Assembly: GCF_000430665.1 (NCBI RefSeq)
Contig: NZ_AUML01000034.1
Coordinates: 1 to 64,000 of the forward strand
Length of the DNA: 64,000 nucleotides
Origin: Aquimarina muelleri DSM 19832
GTDB taxonomy: Bacteria; Bacteroidota; Bacteroidia; Flavobacteriales; Flavobacteriaceae
Direction: 5' to 3'
In this document: positions 36,380-45,580 of the stretch, in pieces
Layout: every line of letters starts with the position of its first letter
How positions within the stretch are numbered: position 1 is the first letter of the stretch
The notes under the pieces: model-generated
Databases searched by the model: none
What the model was told of the DNA's origin: nothing
The model's input: only the letters and a program-made list of their open reading frames with translations
Translations under genes and position numbers: made by a program

Positions 36380-37399
36380 ATGATTGACAAGATTAAAGAA
36401 TATATAGCAGAAGTTGATGCTTTTAAAGCTAAAACGAAAGAAGAAGTTGAAGCTTTTAGAATAAAGTTTTCAGGAAAAAAAGGGCTGATTAATGAATTCT
36501 TTTCAGAATTTAAAAATGTAGCTAATGATCAAAAAAAAGAATTTGGTCAAGCAATTAATGCTCTTAAAATAGCTGCAGAAGGAAGAGTTAAAGATCTAAA
36601 AAACGAATTAGAATCCAAAGACGAAGAAAATGGAATCTATGGAGATCTTACCAGACCGTCAGAACCTATTGCTTTGGGATCTAGACACCCTATTTCTTTA
36701 GTAAAAAACCAGATAATTGATATTTTTTCTCGTATAGGATTTAATGTAAGTGAAGGCCCAGAAATTGAAGATGACTGGCATAATTTTACAGCATTAAATT
36801 TACCAGAATATCATCCTGCCAGAGATATGCAGGATACTTTTTTTATCCAAACCGATCCAGATGTTTTATTGCGCACACATACATCATCTGTACAAGTTAG
36901 ATACATGGAAAATAATACACCTCCAATTAGAACTATTTCTCCAGGAAGAGTGTATCGAAACGAAGCTATTTCAGGAAGATCTCATTGCTTTTTTCATCAA
37001 GTAGAAGGATTGTATATAGATAAAGACGTTTCTTTTGCGGATCTTAAGCAAACATTACAATATTTTACTACCGAGATGTTTGGTAAATCTAAGATTAGAT
37101 TAAGACCTTCTTATTTTCCTTTTACCGAACCAAGTGCAGAGGTAGATGTATATTGGGGACTAGAAACAGAAACTGATTATAAAATGACCAAGGGTACAGG
37201 TTGGTTAGAAATTATGGGGTGTGGAATGGTAGACCCTAATGTGCTTAAAAATTGTAATATAGATCCACAAGAATATAGTGGTTTTGCTTTTGGAATGGGA
37301 ATTGATCGTATTGCACTTTTACTTTATGGCATTTCAGATATTAGAATGCTTAGTGAAAATGATGTGCGGTTTTTACAGCAGTTTAAATCTGCATTATAA
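36380..37399 (+). CDS. pheS: Phenylalanine-tRNA ligase alpha subunit
   Basis: 339 residues, full-length PheS. N-terminal coiled coil (about 1-90) for tRNA binding, then class II catalytic motifs: motif 1 around [21 protein letters not shown], motif 2 TSSVQVRYM to [10 protein letters not shown], and motif 3 [17 protein letters not shown]. Charges tRNA-Phe together with PheT, which is not in this window. Start chosen at ATG 36380. Confidence 0.96.
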   Translation: MIDKIKEYIAEVDAFKAKTKEEVEAFRIKFSGKKGLINEFFSEFKNVANDQKKEFGQAINALKIAAEGRVKDLKNELESKDEENGIYGDLTRPSEPIALGSRHPISLVKNQIIDIFSRIGFNVSEGPEIEDDWHNFTALNLPEYHPARDMQDTFFIQTDPDVLLRTHTSSVQVRYMENNTPPIRTISPGRVYRNEAISGRSHCFFHQVEGLYIDKDVSFADLKQTLQYFTTEMFGKSKIRLRPSYFPFTEPSAEVDVYWGLETETDYKMTKGTGWLEIMGCGMVDPNVLKNCNIDPQEYSGFAFGMGIDRIALLLYGISDIRMLSENDVRFLQQFKSAL

Positions 37400-37527
37400 T
37401 AGTATTATTATAAAAAAGTATATCAGTTCTTGTTCTACCAAAAATGCTAATAATTAACTCCTTCAGGATTGTTATGACAAACAAATTATAAGTTTGAAAT
37501 TTAAAAACAATAGAGAAAAAGAACTAA

Positions 37528-37923
37528 ATGAAAAAAGATATCGAAATACCTGTTGTAGAAGATGTTTATATTGCAGTGGTCAAAGAATGGGATGAAAAGT
37601 TTTTGAACCAGGATTGGTATGCATATATTATTAATGATCGAGGTATTGCAATAGAAATGGTTCTTGTTGTTACAAAAGGATATGATGAAGAGCGAAAAAC
37701 TTCTCTTTTAAGGCATGGTATAGGAACAATAGAATCTAAATCCTTTGCTAAAATTGAAATGATACAAGAAGAGTTATTAAGTATGAATAACGAATTTTCA
37801 GTAACTTTTTTTGAAAAAGGTAAGCTATACGATAAAAAATATTTATTTAAAAAGAATACTATAAATGAAAATACTTTTCAAGACTTACCAGTAATGAAGC
37901 GATCTGGAGTTTTAATGAAATAA
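37528..37923 (+). CDS. Conserved hypothetical protein next to pheS
   Basis: 131 residues, soluble, alpha/beta. IEIPVVEDVYIAVVKEWDEKF, YAYIINDRGIAIEMVLVVTKGYD and LLRHGIGTIESKSFAKIEM are the conserved-looking parts. I recall that homologues are often labelled PheS-related only because they lie beside pheS; no synthetase motif is present. Starts 129 bases after pheS. Confidence 0.7.
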   Translation: MKKDIEIPVVEDVYIAVVKEWDEKFLNQDWYAYIINDRGIAIEMVLVVTKGYDEERKTSLLRHGIGTIESKSFAKIEMIQEELLSMNNEFSVTFFEKGKLYDKKYLFKKNTINENTFQDLPVMKRSGVLMK

Positions 37924-38169
37924 CTTAACCCTTGATATATCAATAAATCATAATACCCCCTCCTTTTTTTTAATTACAGTATAATTCCAGAATTGTTTCT
38001 TTCTTTAATTAAATCACATTCCTTTGATTTTTTAATAATATATTGTAATTATCAATATTTTTTGTCGACAAAATACTTTTATGTTCGTTAAAACACATAT
38101 TTAGTTGTTGGTCACTTATTCTTTAGAAGTGCTTTCTGATTTTTGTGTACGTAATTAGAAACACATTGT

Positions 38170-38679
38170 ATGAAGAGACTTTTACTTGTTTATATTGCAT
38201 TCTTGAACTTACTATTTTTTGGGGTATATTCATGTAAGAACAATGACTCAAACATTTCGAAAGCAACAATTGCGGGTACATGGCAACTAGAAGAAGAGTT
38301 TAGTAATGATGAGAATAGTAGTCAGCTTAAAGAATTTCCACTTTCTTCATGTGATAAGATGACTACTTTAGATATTTTTGAAAGTGGTAAATTTATTGAA
38401 AAAAGTTATTATAACAATTTTGGAACAGGTGGAGAATGTATAAAAGATACCGAAGAAATTCATGGTATATGGAAAAAAGGATATAAAGAGATATTTCATT
38501 TTATCTATGATAAAAACAATACTCTGTTTTTTACAAAATCGTATGTAGTTTTAAAAAATGAAAAGTTAGAGGTTACTATACAGTATGAAGACCCAGATTT
38601 AGAAGGTGAAACTATCCTTAAATTTATTTACACTAAAAAGCTATATGCTGTTGAAGAGATAGATGATTTAAAGAGATAA
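38170..38679 (+). CDS. Lipocalin-like lipoprotein
   Basis: 169 residues. Signal peptide and lipobox-like GVYSC (Cys about 22). The mature domain has the pattern AGTWQLEEEF, TLDIFESGKFIEKSYY, IHGIWKKGYKEIFHFIYD, of flavobacterial lipocalin-like proteins. Two further Cys (SSCDK and GECIK) may pair. Ligand unknown. Transcribed alone. Confidence 0.72.
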   Translation: MKRLLLVYIAFLNLLFFGVYSCKNNDSNISKATIAGTWQLEEEFSNDENSSQLKEFPLSSCDKMTTLDIFESGKFIEKSYYNNFGTGGECIKDTEEIHGIWKKGYKEIFHFIYDKNNTLFFTKSYVVLKNEKLEVTIQYEDPDLEGETILKFIYTKKLYAVEEIDDLKR

Positions 38680-38766
38680 AGTTATTGATTAATATTTTTT
38701 GTAATAATGCTTTGAAAACTTATAGATAATTCTGTTTCATTTATTCTGATATACTAAAAAAAACAT

Positions 38767-38916
38767 TTAAGAATTAGAAATTTTTGAAGATGTTGTATTT
38801 ATATTACAAGGTTTTAATGTTTCCATTACTGTAATAAAATTACTTTGATCTTTGGTGCTAAACTCATGTTCTTGTAGATAAGCCAGCATATATTGGTATA
38901 ATTCTTCTTGTTTCAT
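38767..38916 (-). CDS. Microprotein, MKQEELYQYMLAY family (copy 1)
   Basis: 49 residues from ATG 38916; an upstream in-frame ATG at 38961 would add 15 hydrophobic residues and is less likely because the relatives start with M-x-x-E-E-L-Y. It begins MKQEELYQYMLAYLQEHEFS and ends in a Thr/Ser-rich tail. It resembles the 47-residue product at 41395-41538 (MNKEELYRYMLAYKNKNLFN) and more distantly two further ORFs. Divergent from the XRE gene at 39004. Function unknown. Confidence 0.62.
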   Translation of the reverse strand: MKQEELYQYMLAYLQEHEFSTKDQSNFITVMETLKPCNINTTSSKISNS

Positions 38917-39003
38917 AAAAAAGTTGGTTATGTGCATAGCAAATATAATAAAAATAACCAAACGGTAATTAAAATTGTGTTTTATTAAACTGAATTTTCC
39001 ATT

Positions 39004-39240
39004 GTGGAAGAAAATGACAAAAAAGAGCTACTTAATATATTAGCCAAACGTATAAAAGAGTTACGTTCAAAAAAAGGGATAACTCAAGAAGATGCTCTGA
39101 ATGATACTGGAATTCATTTTGGGAGAATTGAGCAGGGTAAAAGGGATATTTCCTTTACTACGCTTTTTAAAATTTGTCAATATTTTGAAATCCCTCCCAA
39201 AGATTTATTTAATAAGGATTTTGATAGAATAACTCTATAA
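39004..39240 (+). CDS. Small XRE-family helix-turn-helix regulator
   Basis: 78 residues, started with GTG at 39004; no ATG is available. HTH_3 domain over about 10-68: LAKRIKELRSKKGITQEDAL, IHFGRIEQGKRDISFTTLFK, CQYFEIPPKDLF. Little beyond the DNA-binding domain. Divergent from a microprotein gene with about 87 bases between them, so it may control that gene. Closed by a hairpin terminator. Confidence 0.82.
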   Translation: MEENDKKELLNILAKRIKELRSKKGITQEDALNDTGIHFGRIEQGKRDISFTTLFKICQYFEIPPKDLFNKDFDRITL

Positions 39241-39244
39241 AAAG

Positions 39245-39271
39245 CTTCTATTAGCAATATGCTAATAGAAG
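39245..39271 (+). terminator. Hairpin terminator after XRE gene
   Basis: CTTCTATTAGC (39245-39255) pairs perfectly with GCTAATAGAAG (39261-39271) around AATAT. Starts 5 bases after the stop codon. The following run is T-rich but interrupted by G. Confidence 0.78.
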
Positions 39272-39435
39272 TTATTGGTGTTTTTGTTAATTTAAAGTTG
39301 GAAGAATAACGAACCTGGTCTTGTTGATAGACTCTTATTAGAATTATAAATATCTTCTCAATTATTTAAGAAATACTTATACAAAGTAACAATTGATAAT
39401 AAAATAAAAATAGTTTTTAGATGGATTAAATGAAT

Positions 39436-40542
39436 TCAAGAAACAAGTATAAAATCATGTTTTTCAAATTCGTTTCCATTGATAATTATAGATATTTGAT
39501 GTAATCCTGGGTAAAGTTTTCTAGTAGTTATTATTTTAAATGATTGTTTTCGGGTAATGATAGTTTTTGATTTTTCAGGATATAGTTTTTCACTTATTTT
39601 AAAAACTTTTTTGGATAAACTCTCATTGTGTTTTTGATAATATAACCCATATTCTAAACGTAACTTAGATGGTGAAAGACTAGTGTTATTAATTTGAAAA
39701 AAAAACTCTAAAGCACTACCAATCTTAACCTTTGGGGTGAGAATTTGAAAGTTTGTTATTTTTATTTGAGATGTAGACTTAAAACCAAATAGTTTCATTA
39801 TCTGTTTATTTCCTTGTTTTAAAAGTGTTCTAGATCCATGCTTGACGACCCAATCGATATCATTGGATTCTCCGATCCATTTTTTAGCAAGTGAAATAAC
39901 AATATCAGGATTATCTTTTGAAATATCATTTAAGTTATTAGCTACACTTCTTCTAACGGATTCAGATTCATCTTTTTTAAGGCATTGAAGAATGGGAATA
40001 ATGGATATTGGATCTTTTTTTAAGAAAGGAATTGACATAGCCCAAGGCAAACGAGGTCTACAGCCTTCGGTTGATAACCTTCTTACCATTGGGTGTTTAT
40101 GTGTTGACCATTTTATCATTTGATTAATTCCTTTTTTTGAAAATTTTATTAGAAAAGGGCGAATAGCAAATTCACAACTCGTAAACTGAGTGATTTTTTC
40201 TATTGCTTTAATAGAGGTTTCATAGTGTAGAATGCCGTAAACTTCAATAAAATCAGGAAAGAACATATATTCTAAGCTATTCTCTTTTTTACCTTCTTTT
40301 TTAAGCTGATCTATTACTTTTAATAGAATATCTACATTGGCAGAGTAATTAGGCGATAAATGCTGTTGTAAGACGATTGTAATATGTCTCATGCGTTGCT
40401 TTAATTCTTTATCTTGCCATTGATCATCAAAAATTTTATTAGAAAAGGAACAAGCATTAAAATCAGGAATTATTTTTTGAATAGTAGTTGTAAATTCTTC
40501 GAAGAATTTGTGTGTATAAATATTTTTAAATAATTCAGCCAT
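39436..40542 (-). CDS. DNA alkylation repair protein, AlkC/AlkD-type HEAT fold
   Basis: 368 residues from ATG 40542 (MAELFKNIYTHKFFEEF); an ATG 24 bases upstream adds eight hydrophobic residues and is less likely. The N-terminal two thirds is an AlkD-like HEAT repeat: MIKWSTHKHPMVRRLSTEGCRPRLPW, then DESESVRRSVANNLNDISKDNP and WVVKHGSRTLLKQGN. The RPRLPWA segment and the long C-terminal beta domain (from about 265) point to AlkC. Such enzymes are monofunctional glycosylases removing alkylated purines. Single gene. Confidence 0.88.
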   Translation of the reverse strand: MAELFKNIYTHKFFEEFTTTIQKIIPDFNACSFSNKIFDDQWQDKELKQRMRHITIVLQQHLSPNYSANVDILLKVIDQLKKEGKKENSLEYMFFPDFIEVYGILHYETSIKAIEKITQFTSCEFAIRPFLIKFSKKGINQMIKWSTHKHPMVRRLSTEGCRPRLPWAMSIPFLKKDPISIIPILQCLKKDESESVRRSVANNLNDISKDNPDIVISLAKKWIGESNDIDWVVKHGSRTLLKQGNKQIMKLFGFKSTSQIKITNFQILTPKVKIGSALEFFFQINNTSLSPSKLRLEYGLYYQKHNESLSKKVFKISEKLYPEKSKTIITRKQSFKIITTRKLYPGLHQISIIINGNEFEKHDFILVS

Positions 40543-40950
40543 CACAATTAACAATTTAACAAGCAATTTATTTGCCTTTGGTTTTTATACCAACAAAAAT
40601 AATATGTGGTAGTGACAAGGGTATGTCAGTTGTATTTACTTTATATTTGGAATAGATGCAATAGAAAATACTTGAAATTAAAATAAAAGTAGGATTAATT
40701 CCGCTACGATTTATTGTTCTAATTTCATTTAGGTAAGCAATGCGTGTTCTATATCTTTTTAGGATAACATCTATGACGGTTAGTCAAAGTTTAAAAAACA
40801 GTAAAATATAAGCCATTTCGATACTATATAAAGCAATAAATATTAATTATTTATTTTTTCTGCTTTTGTTATTTTTTACAAAAATGACTTAACCTTTAGA
40901 TTAACCCTTTTTATATTTTTAACCGTTATAGATACATTATTAAACACTTT
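40543..40950. other. A+T-rich spacer upstream of the AlkC gene
   Basis: About 400 bases with no supported gene. Only very short ATG frames occur (for example a 23-codon frame at about 40740). It holds the AlkC promoter on the minus strand and the 3' flank of the microprotein at 40951. No clear hairpin. Confidence 0.4.
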
Positions 40951-41088
40951 TTATTGATTCTTAGCTTTGGCATCGAGTTGTTGTCGAATCACTTTTACAG
41001 CCCAAAGATAATGTTGGTATATTTCTTGGGTAACACCATGTTTTTTTTTGTAAGCCATTAATCTCTTGTATAATTTTTTTTCAGTCAT
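40951..41088 (-). CDS. Microprotein, MTEKKLYKRLMAY family (copy 2)
   Basis: 45 residues: MTEKKLYKRLMAYKKKHGVT, then QEIYQHYLWAVKVIRQQLDA and a short polar tail. It is closely related to the product at 41234-41383: of the first 30 residues about 23 are identical, including the whole MAYKKKHG[VI]TQE[IM]YQHY block. Synonymous and conservative differences between the copies argue for selection on the protein. Predicted as two short helices, cationic. Function unknown. Confidence 0.68.
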   Translation of the reverse strand: MTEKKLYKRLMAYKKKHGVTQEIYQHYLWAVKVIRQQLDAKAKNQ

Positions 41089-41233
41089 CATAAAATATAG
41101 AATTAAGTTTTACAATATTTCATTAACTTTTATTATTGAGTTTTAGAACCCTATAAGTACATTAAGATAAAAAGAAAATTTAAATCTTTTTTATGGTAAA
41201 CCGTAAAACTTATATTATTTTAAAAATAGGAGA

Positions 41234-41383
41234 CTATATTTGCTCTTTTTTTTTGTGATCTTTAATTTGTTGTTGCTTTTTAACAGTTTCTATAGCCCAT
41301 TTATAATGTTGATACATTTCTTGTGTTATCCCATGTTTTTTTTTGTAGGCCATTAGTTTTTCATATAACTTTTCTTCGGTCAT
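41234..41383 (-). CDS. Microprotein, MTEEKLYEKLMAY family (copy 3)
   Basis: 49 residues: MTEEKLYEKLMAYKKKHGIT, then QEMYQHYKWAIETVKKQQQI and a Lys-rich tail. Close paralogue of the 40951-41088 product. Its ATG is 11 bases downstream of the stop of the 41395-41538 ORF on the same strand, so the two are probably co-transcribed. No signal peptide or membrane helix. Confidence 0.68.
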   Translation of the reverse strand: MTEEKLYEKLMAYKKKHGITQEMYQHYKWAIETVKKQQQIKDHKKKEQI

Positions 41384-41394
41384 TATCTTATTTG

Positions 41395-41538
41395 TTATTT
41401 TACACTCTTTTTTTCTTCAGTGTAGTTATCTGATTTTAAATTTTCTAGCAGCATAATGAAATAGCTATGCTCTTCTTTATTAAAGAGGTTTTTATTTTTG
41501 TACGCTAGCATATAACGATATAATTCTTCTTTGTTCAT
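41395..41538 (-). CDS. Microprotein, MNKEELYRYMLAY family (copy 4)
   Basis: 47 residues: MNKEELYRYMLAYKNKNLFN, then KEEHSYFIMLLENLKSDNYT and a charged tail. Paralogue of the 38767-38916 product: they share EELY-x-YMLAY and a later hydrophobic helix ending in ETLK or ENLK. The first 13 residues also match the other two microproteins (E-[EK]-L-Y, then M-A-Y or L-A-Y). First in a run of three on the minus strand. Confidence 0.65.
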   Translation of the reverse strand: MNKEELYRYMLAYKNKNLFNKEEHSYFIMLLENLKSDNYTEEKKSVK

Positions 41539-42188
41539 AAGGATATGATTGTTTATATATCTTTAATTTTTTACTTAATTATATCTATCATCTAAACTGT
41601 TTTGTATGTATAAAGGTTACAGAAACCTAAATAGGCGTATACAAATATTTATGATATAATAAGAGAGGGGGTAATTTGAAACTCTATCTGGAAAAGTTTC
41701 TAAGTTTTAAGTTAAAAATAAAATAGCAAATATGGTTACGGTAAAGAAGGAGTATTCTGAAAGGTTTTTCCTCATTGTCACCTCTTAAGTACTATGAATA
41801 AAGGAGTAAGCAAAGGTTAGAATAGTTATTAACATTTTTATTTTTATGTATAAAAACAAATAAAAAACAGTGACAACTATTTGATTTTCAAAGTGCAAGT
41901 GGTGTTAAAAAAAAGATAGTAAACAAATGAATTTATTAAGAATAAAAAGAATTTTTGATATAAACCCTACCTTTTTAAGAGGTTTTTTTGCTATAAAAAA
42001 TATTAATTACAAAGTATAGAACTTATAATTTGGTAGATTTATAATTCTTAAGTAAACTTTTTTAATAAGAATATGTAATAATTAGTGATATAAACAGGTA
42101 TATTCTTACAAAAGAAGTTTTGTAATTATTTCTCAGATATTAAAGAGTTTAAAAAATGTTATAAAAAAGACAGGTTGTTTTTGATGCC
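41539..42188. other. 650-base A+T-rich region without a supported gene
   Basis: I see no protein-coding gene. A 30-codon plus-strand frame near 41928 is not convincing. AAACC near 41963 and GGTTT near 41979 could form a weak hairpin before a T run. The minus-strand 3' flank of trpS lies at its right end. No tRNA-like cloverleaf or conserved RNA recognised. Confidence 0.4.
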
Positions 42189-43157
42189 CTAATATCCAAT
42201 CTTTTTTCTAACTTTTGCTAATACAGTATTTGCAATTGCAGTTGCTTTTTTTGCTCCAATAGCCAAAGCTTCGTCTATCTCATTTAGATTGTTCATGTAA
42301 TAATTATAACGTTCTCGTTCCTCAGAAAACTTTTCAATCAACAATTCGTATAAAGCCTGTTTGGCATGCCCATATCCATAATTTCCAGCAAGATAATTAT
42401 TACGCATTTCTTTTTGTTGTTCTGGAGTAGCAATTAGCTTATATATTGCAAATACATTACAGGTATCTGGATCTTTTGGATCCTCAAGTGGCGTGCTATC
42501 TGTAGCGATAGTTAATACCTGTTTACGCAGTTTTTTATCAGGTAAAAACAGATTAATGATATTTCCTTTTGATTTACTCATTTTAACGCCGTCTGTTCCT
42601 GGTACATACATGGTTTCTTCTTTTACCTGACCTTCAGGTAGCACAAATATCTCACCTACTTGATTATGTATACGAGAGACTAGGTCTCTTGTTATTTCTA
42701 TATGTTGTAATTGATCTTTTCCAACAGGAATAATTTCTGCATCATATAATAATATATCTGCAGCCATTAGCATAGGGTATGTAAACAATCCGGCATTTAC
42801 ATCTTCTAATCGACCTGCTTTATCTTTAAAAGAATGTGCCAGAGTTAATCGTTGATAAGGAAAAAAACAACTTAAATACCAAGATAATTCTGTTACCTGT
42901 GGTATATCACTTTGGCGATAAAAAACAGTTTTTTCAATATTTAATCCAAAAGCTAACCAGGCAGCGGCAGTAGAGTACGTGTTCTCTTTTAATGTTTTAG
43001 CATCTTTAATCTGTGTAAGAGAGTGCATGTTAGCAATAAACAGAAAAGACTCGTTTTGAGGCTCATTAGCCATTTGGATTGCTGGGATAATCGCTCCCAA
43101 TAAGTTTCCTAGATGTGGAGTACCCGTACTTTGTGTTCCTGTTAGAATTCTAGACAT
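42189..43157 (-). CDS. trpS: Tryptophan-tRNA ligase
   Basis: 322 residues, class I synthetase. The HIGH-type motif is TGTPHLGN (about 11-18), and the KMSKS motif is intact in DGVKMSKSKGN (about 195). The GKDQLQHIEITRDL segment is the conserved dimer and substrate-binding helix of TrpRS. Charges tRNA-Trp in the cytosol. Divergent from plsC. Confidence 0.95.
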   Translation of the reverse strand: MSRILTGTQSTGTPHLGNLLGAIIPAIQMANEPQNESFLFIANMHSLTQIKDAKTLKENTYSTAAAWLAFGLNIEKTVFYRQSDIPQVTELSWYLSCFFPYQRLTLAHSFKDKAGRLEDVNAGLFTYPMLMAADILLYDAEIIPVGKDQLQHIEITRDLVSRIHNQVGEIFVLPEGQVKEETMYVPGTDGVKMSKSKGNIINLFLPDKKLRKQVLTIATDSTPLEDPKDPDTCNVFAIYKLIATPEQQKEMRNNYLAGNYGYGHAKQALYELLIEKFSEERERYNYYMNNLNEIDEALAIGAKKATAIANTVLAKVRKKIGY

Positions 43158-43233
43158 GATATTTTTTATAATTTGTTAGCAAAGGTAATTTTTTTGTTCA
43201 CATACCTCAAACCAATTGTGTATTTTTGGAGAT

Positions 43234-43977
43234 ATGCACGTACTTAAAAATATACTAATCTTATTATGGCGTATTTGGTTCTATATTCTTATGGGGCTTC
43301 CTATAGTTATAATGTTTCCGGTACTATTAGTGTTTTCTTCTAGAGAAATTTGGTATCCACAGTTTTTTGTAGTGGCTAGATTTTGGGCTAAAATTGTTTT
43401 GTATGGATCTGGTTTTTTGCCAAGAGTTACTAAAGAAGCTAAGCCAGACCGATCTAAAAGCTATATGATTGTGGCCAATCATACTTCTATGACGGATATA
43501 ATGCTAATGCTATATTGTGTTAAAAACCCTTTTGTATTTGTAGGTAAAAAAGAATTGGCAAAAATTCCAATATTTGGTTTTTTCTATAAACGAACCTGTA
43601 TTTTAGTAGATCGTAATAGCCAACGTAGTAGAAAAGAAGTCTTTGATCGTGCACAAGCCAGATTAAATAATGGTACTAGTATTTGTATTTTTCCAGAAGG
43701 AGGTGTTCCTGATGATGAGTCTATAATCTTGGATATTTTTAAAGATGGTGCTTTTAGATTAGCTGTAGATCATCAAATACCAATATTACCTCTAGTGTTT
43801 CTAGATAATAAAAAGAGGTTTTCATATACTTTTTTTAGTGGCACTCCTGGAATTATGAGAGCTCATGTTCTTAAAGAAATTTCAACCAAAGGATTAACAC
43901 AAGAAAATAAAAAAGAATTGAAAGAAAAGACATGGGATACTATTTTTAAAATCCTGAAGAAAGATCTTGAAAAATAA
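43234..43977 (+). CDS. plsC: 1-acyl-sn-glycerol-3-phosphate acyltransferase
   Basis: 247 residues from ATG 43234; a TTG at 43216 is in frame but the ATG is better placed. One or two membrane helices near the N-terminus (ILILLWRIWFYILMGLPIVIMFPVLLVF), then the catalytic NHTSMTD (HX4D) motif and the FPEGGVPDD glycerophosphate-binding motif. Acylates lysophosphatidate to phosphatidate at the inner membrane. TATTTTTG at 43221-43228 matches the -7 box TAnnTTTG and would give a very short leader. Confidence 0.9.
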   Translation: MHVLKNILILLWRIWFYILMGLPIVIMFPVLLVFSSREIWYPQFFVVARFWAKIVLYGSGFLPRVTKEAKPDRSKSYMIVANHTSMTDIMLMLYCVKNPFVFVGKKELAKIPIFGFFYKRTCILVDRNSQRSRKEVFDRAQARLNNGTSICIFPEGGVPDDESIILDIFKDGAFRLAVDHQIPILPLVFLDNKKRFSYTFFSGTPGIMRAHVLKEISTKGLTQENKKELKEKTWDTIFKILKKDLEK

Positions 43978-43983
43978 AAAATT

Positions 43984-44011
43984 AAAGCCGTTTCTCCCCA
44001 GAAACGGCTTT
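43984..44011. terminator. Convergent hairpin, plsC / barrel gene
   Basis: AAAGCCGTTTCT (43984-43995) pairs perfectly with AGAAACGGCTTT (44000-44011) around CCCC. It begins 7 bases after plsC and lies between convergent genes. No strong T tract on the plus side. Confidence 0.75.
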
Positions 44012-44074
44012 GCTCATCATTGCTTACTAATTAAAGTAGCAATAACTACCTAACCAACTAAAAAGTTTATATTT

Positions 44075-45580
44075 TCAAAATTTAATATTTACACCTGTAT
44101 ATACCCCAAAATAATAGGGTTTAAAATTATTTGCAGTTTCATTAAATGCATTTAATTGATACTTAAAAATGGGTTCTAGATTAACCTCTAGATGTTCTGA
44201 TAATTTATAATCTACACCTAAGCCGATATTACCGCTAAAACTTACTTCATTAAGATTGTTTGCTTCTCCTATAGGAGTTTCAAAATCCCCTGCCTCTATA
44301 GATATTTTATTTTTTTGTAAAAACAACGTGCTAATCCCCCCAATCATATTTACCCCAATTTTTTTATCTACTAAGGCGTATTTCATTTCCATAGGAACTT
44401 CTATATATGCAATACTTTGATTAAGAAATCCAATATTTTGTGTTTGATCTACTGCGTTTCTATTAATGTCTAAAGATTCAGAAATGTTTCTAGGATTATT
44501 CCCTAAATCTGCAATAAAAATAGCTGTAGTACTAGAATTGTAATTTACACTTTGTAAATTTTGACCAATTGCCGAAGGAACAAAACCTATATCTGTGGTA
44601 TTATAGCTTAAATCTAGCTTATTAACTCCAGAGCGTACACTAAGTTTTTTATTAATTATATAAGAAACCTGTATCCCATAACTCATATTTACCTCTCCTT
44701 CTTTATTATTATCAGCAAATTGCGAATCAATAGGCGATCCATTACCAATAGAATTATAATATACCGGAGCTATATTAGGTGAGATGTTCCATTTTTTGAT
44801 AGAAGAATTTTTTGTAGCAATTTCCTCTTCTGATTCTTTATTTATTACATCAAATATAGATTTTTTATTATCTTGGTTGTTAAAGTTTTCTTCTGCAGGA
44901 GTACTTTCTTTTGGTTCTGAGATGCTTTTGTTATTAGTTACTATATTTTTTGTAGAAAGTGTATTGTTTTTCTCATCAGGTTCTACAAAAACAGGATACT
45001 TTTCTTTTTCGGATATTATTTCTTGATTTGGGTAGTTTACTACAATAGGATTTTTTGTTGTTTTCTGTTTGGACAGAGTAGTGTTTGTTTCTGTTGTAGT
45101 TTTGTGTTCTGCTATTTTATTTTTGTTAGTAGAATTAACCTTATTTTTTATTGGATTAGAAGAACCAAGGGGTAGATTTTGAGTAGATTTTTTATTATCG
45201 AAATTATTTTTTTCAGGCTTTTTATCAAAGTTTTTTACTTCTTTTTCTTCAGAAGCTACTGTGATATTGGTAATAGTTTTTTTAACAGGAGTTTTACGGT
45301 CGTTATTTTGGGTCTGCTGCTCGGGTATTTTTTGGGTATCTGTATTAATTACAATAGTATTTTGTTTTGGAATATTGTTTAGTGAATTACCTAAACTAAA
45401 TATAATTACTATTAAAGCTGCAATTCCAGCTGCTCTATACCAAAAAGGCAATAAGAATACTCTTTTTTTCTCTTTTTTTTGACTAGCTTTTATTTTTTCC
45501 CAGACGATTTCATTGGGACTTATTTCAAAATCCTTGAATTTTTCTTGGAATAGCCGGTCTATATTTTTTTTGTCATTCAT
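44075..45580 (-). CDS. Anti-sigma-like N-terminus fused to outer-membrane barrel
   Basis: 501 residues. Cytosolic N-terminus (1-45, DKKNIDRLFQEKFKDFEISP, then VWEKIKASQKK), one membrane helix (about 48-66, YRAAGIAALIVIIFSLG), a long Asn/Lys/Thr/Glu-rich linker (about 70-255), and a C-terminal barrel of the OmpA/PorT-like type (about 258-501) ending NIKF. The gene overlaps the sigma factor gene by four bases. The layout predicts one chain that spans both membranes and could pass a surface signal straight to the sigma factor. Related flavobacterial proteins are annotated as outer-membrane beta-barrel proteins. Confidence 0.8.
   Translation of the reverse strand: MNDKKNIDRLFQEKFKDFEISPNEIVWEKIKASQKKEKKRVFLLPFWYRAAGIAALIVIIFSLGNSLNNIPKQNTIVINTDTQKIPEQQTQNNDRKTPVKKTITNITVASEEKEVKNFDKKPEKNNFDNKKSTQNLPLGSSNPIKNKVNSTNKNKIAEHKTTTETNTTLSKQKTTKNPIVVNYPNQEIISEKEKYPVFVEPDEKNNTLSTKNIVTNNKSISEPKESTPAEENFNNQDNKKSIFDVINKESEEEIATKNSSIKKWNISPNIAPVYYNSIGNGSPIDSQFADNNKEGEVNMSYGIQVSYIINKKLSVRSGVNKLDLSYNTTDIGFVPSAIGQNLQSVNYNSSTTAIFIADLGNNPRNISESLDINRNAVDQTQNIGFLNQSIAYIEVPMEMKYALVDKKIGVNMIGGISTLFLQKNKISIEAGDFETPIGEANNLNEVSFSGNIGLGVDYKLSEHLEVNLEPIFKYQLNAFNETANNFKPYYFGVYTGVNIKF

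Noticed and set aside
37528..37923. Second PheS-type subunit
   Set aside because: Only the position beside pheS suggests this; no class II synthetase motif is present.
44784..45482. Three short plus-strand ORFs opposite the barrel gene
   Set aside because: They are shadows of the low-complexity linker on the other strand and overlap each other in different frames.
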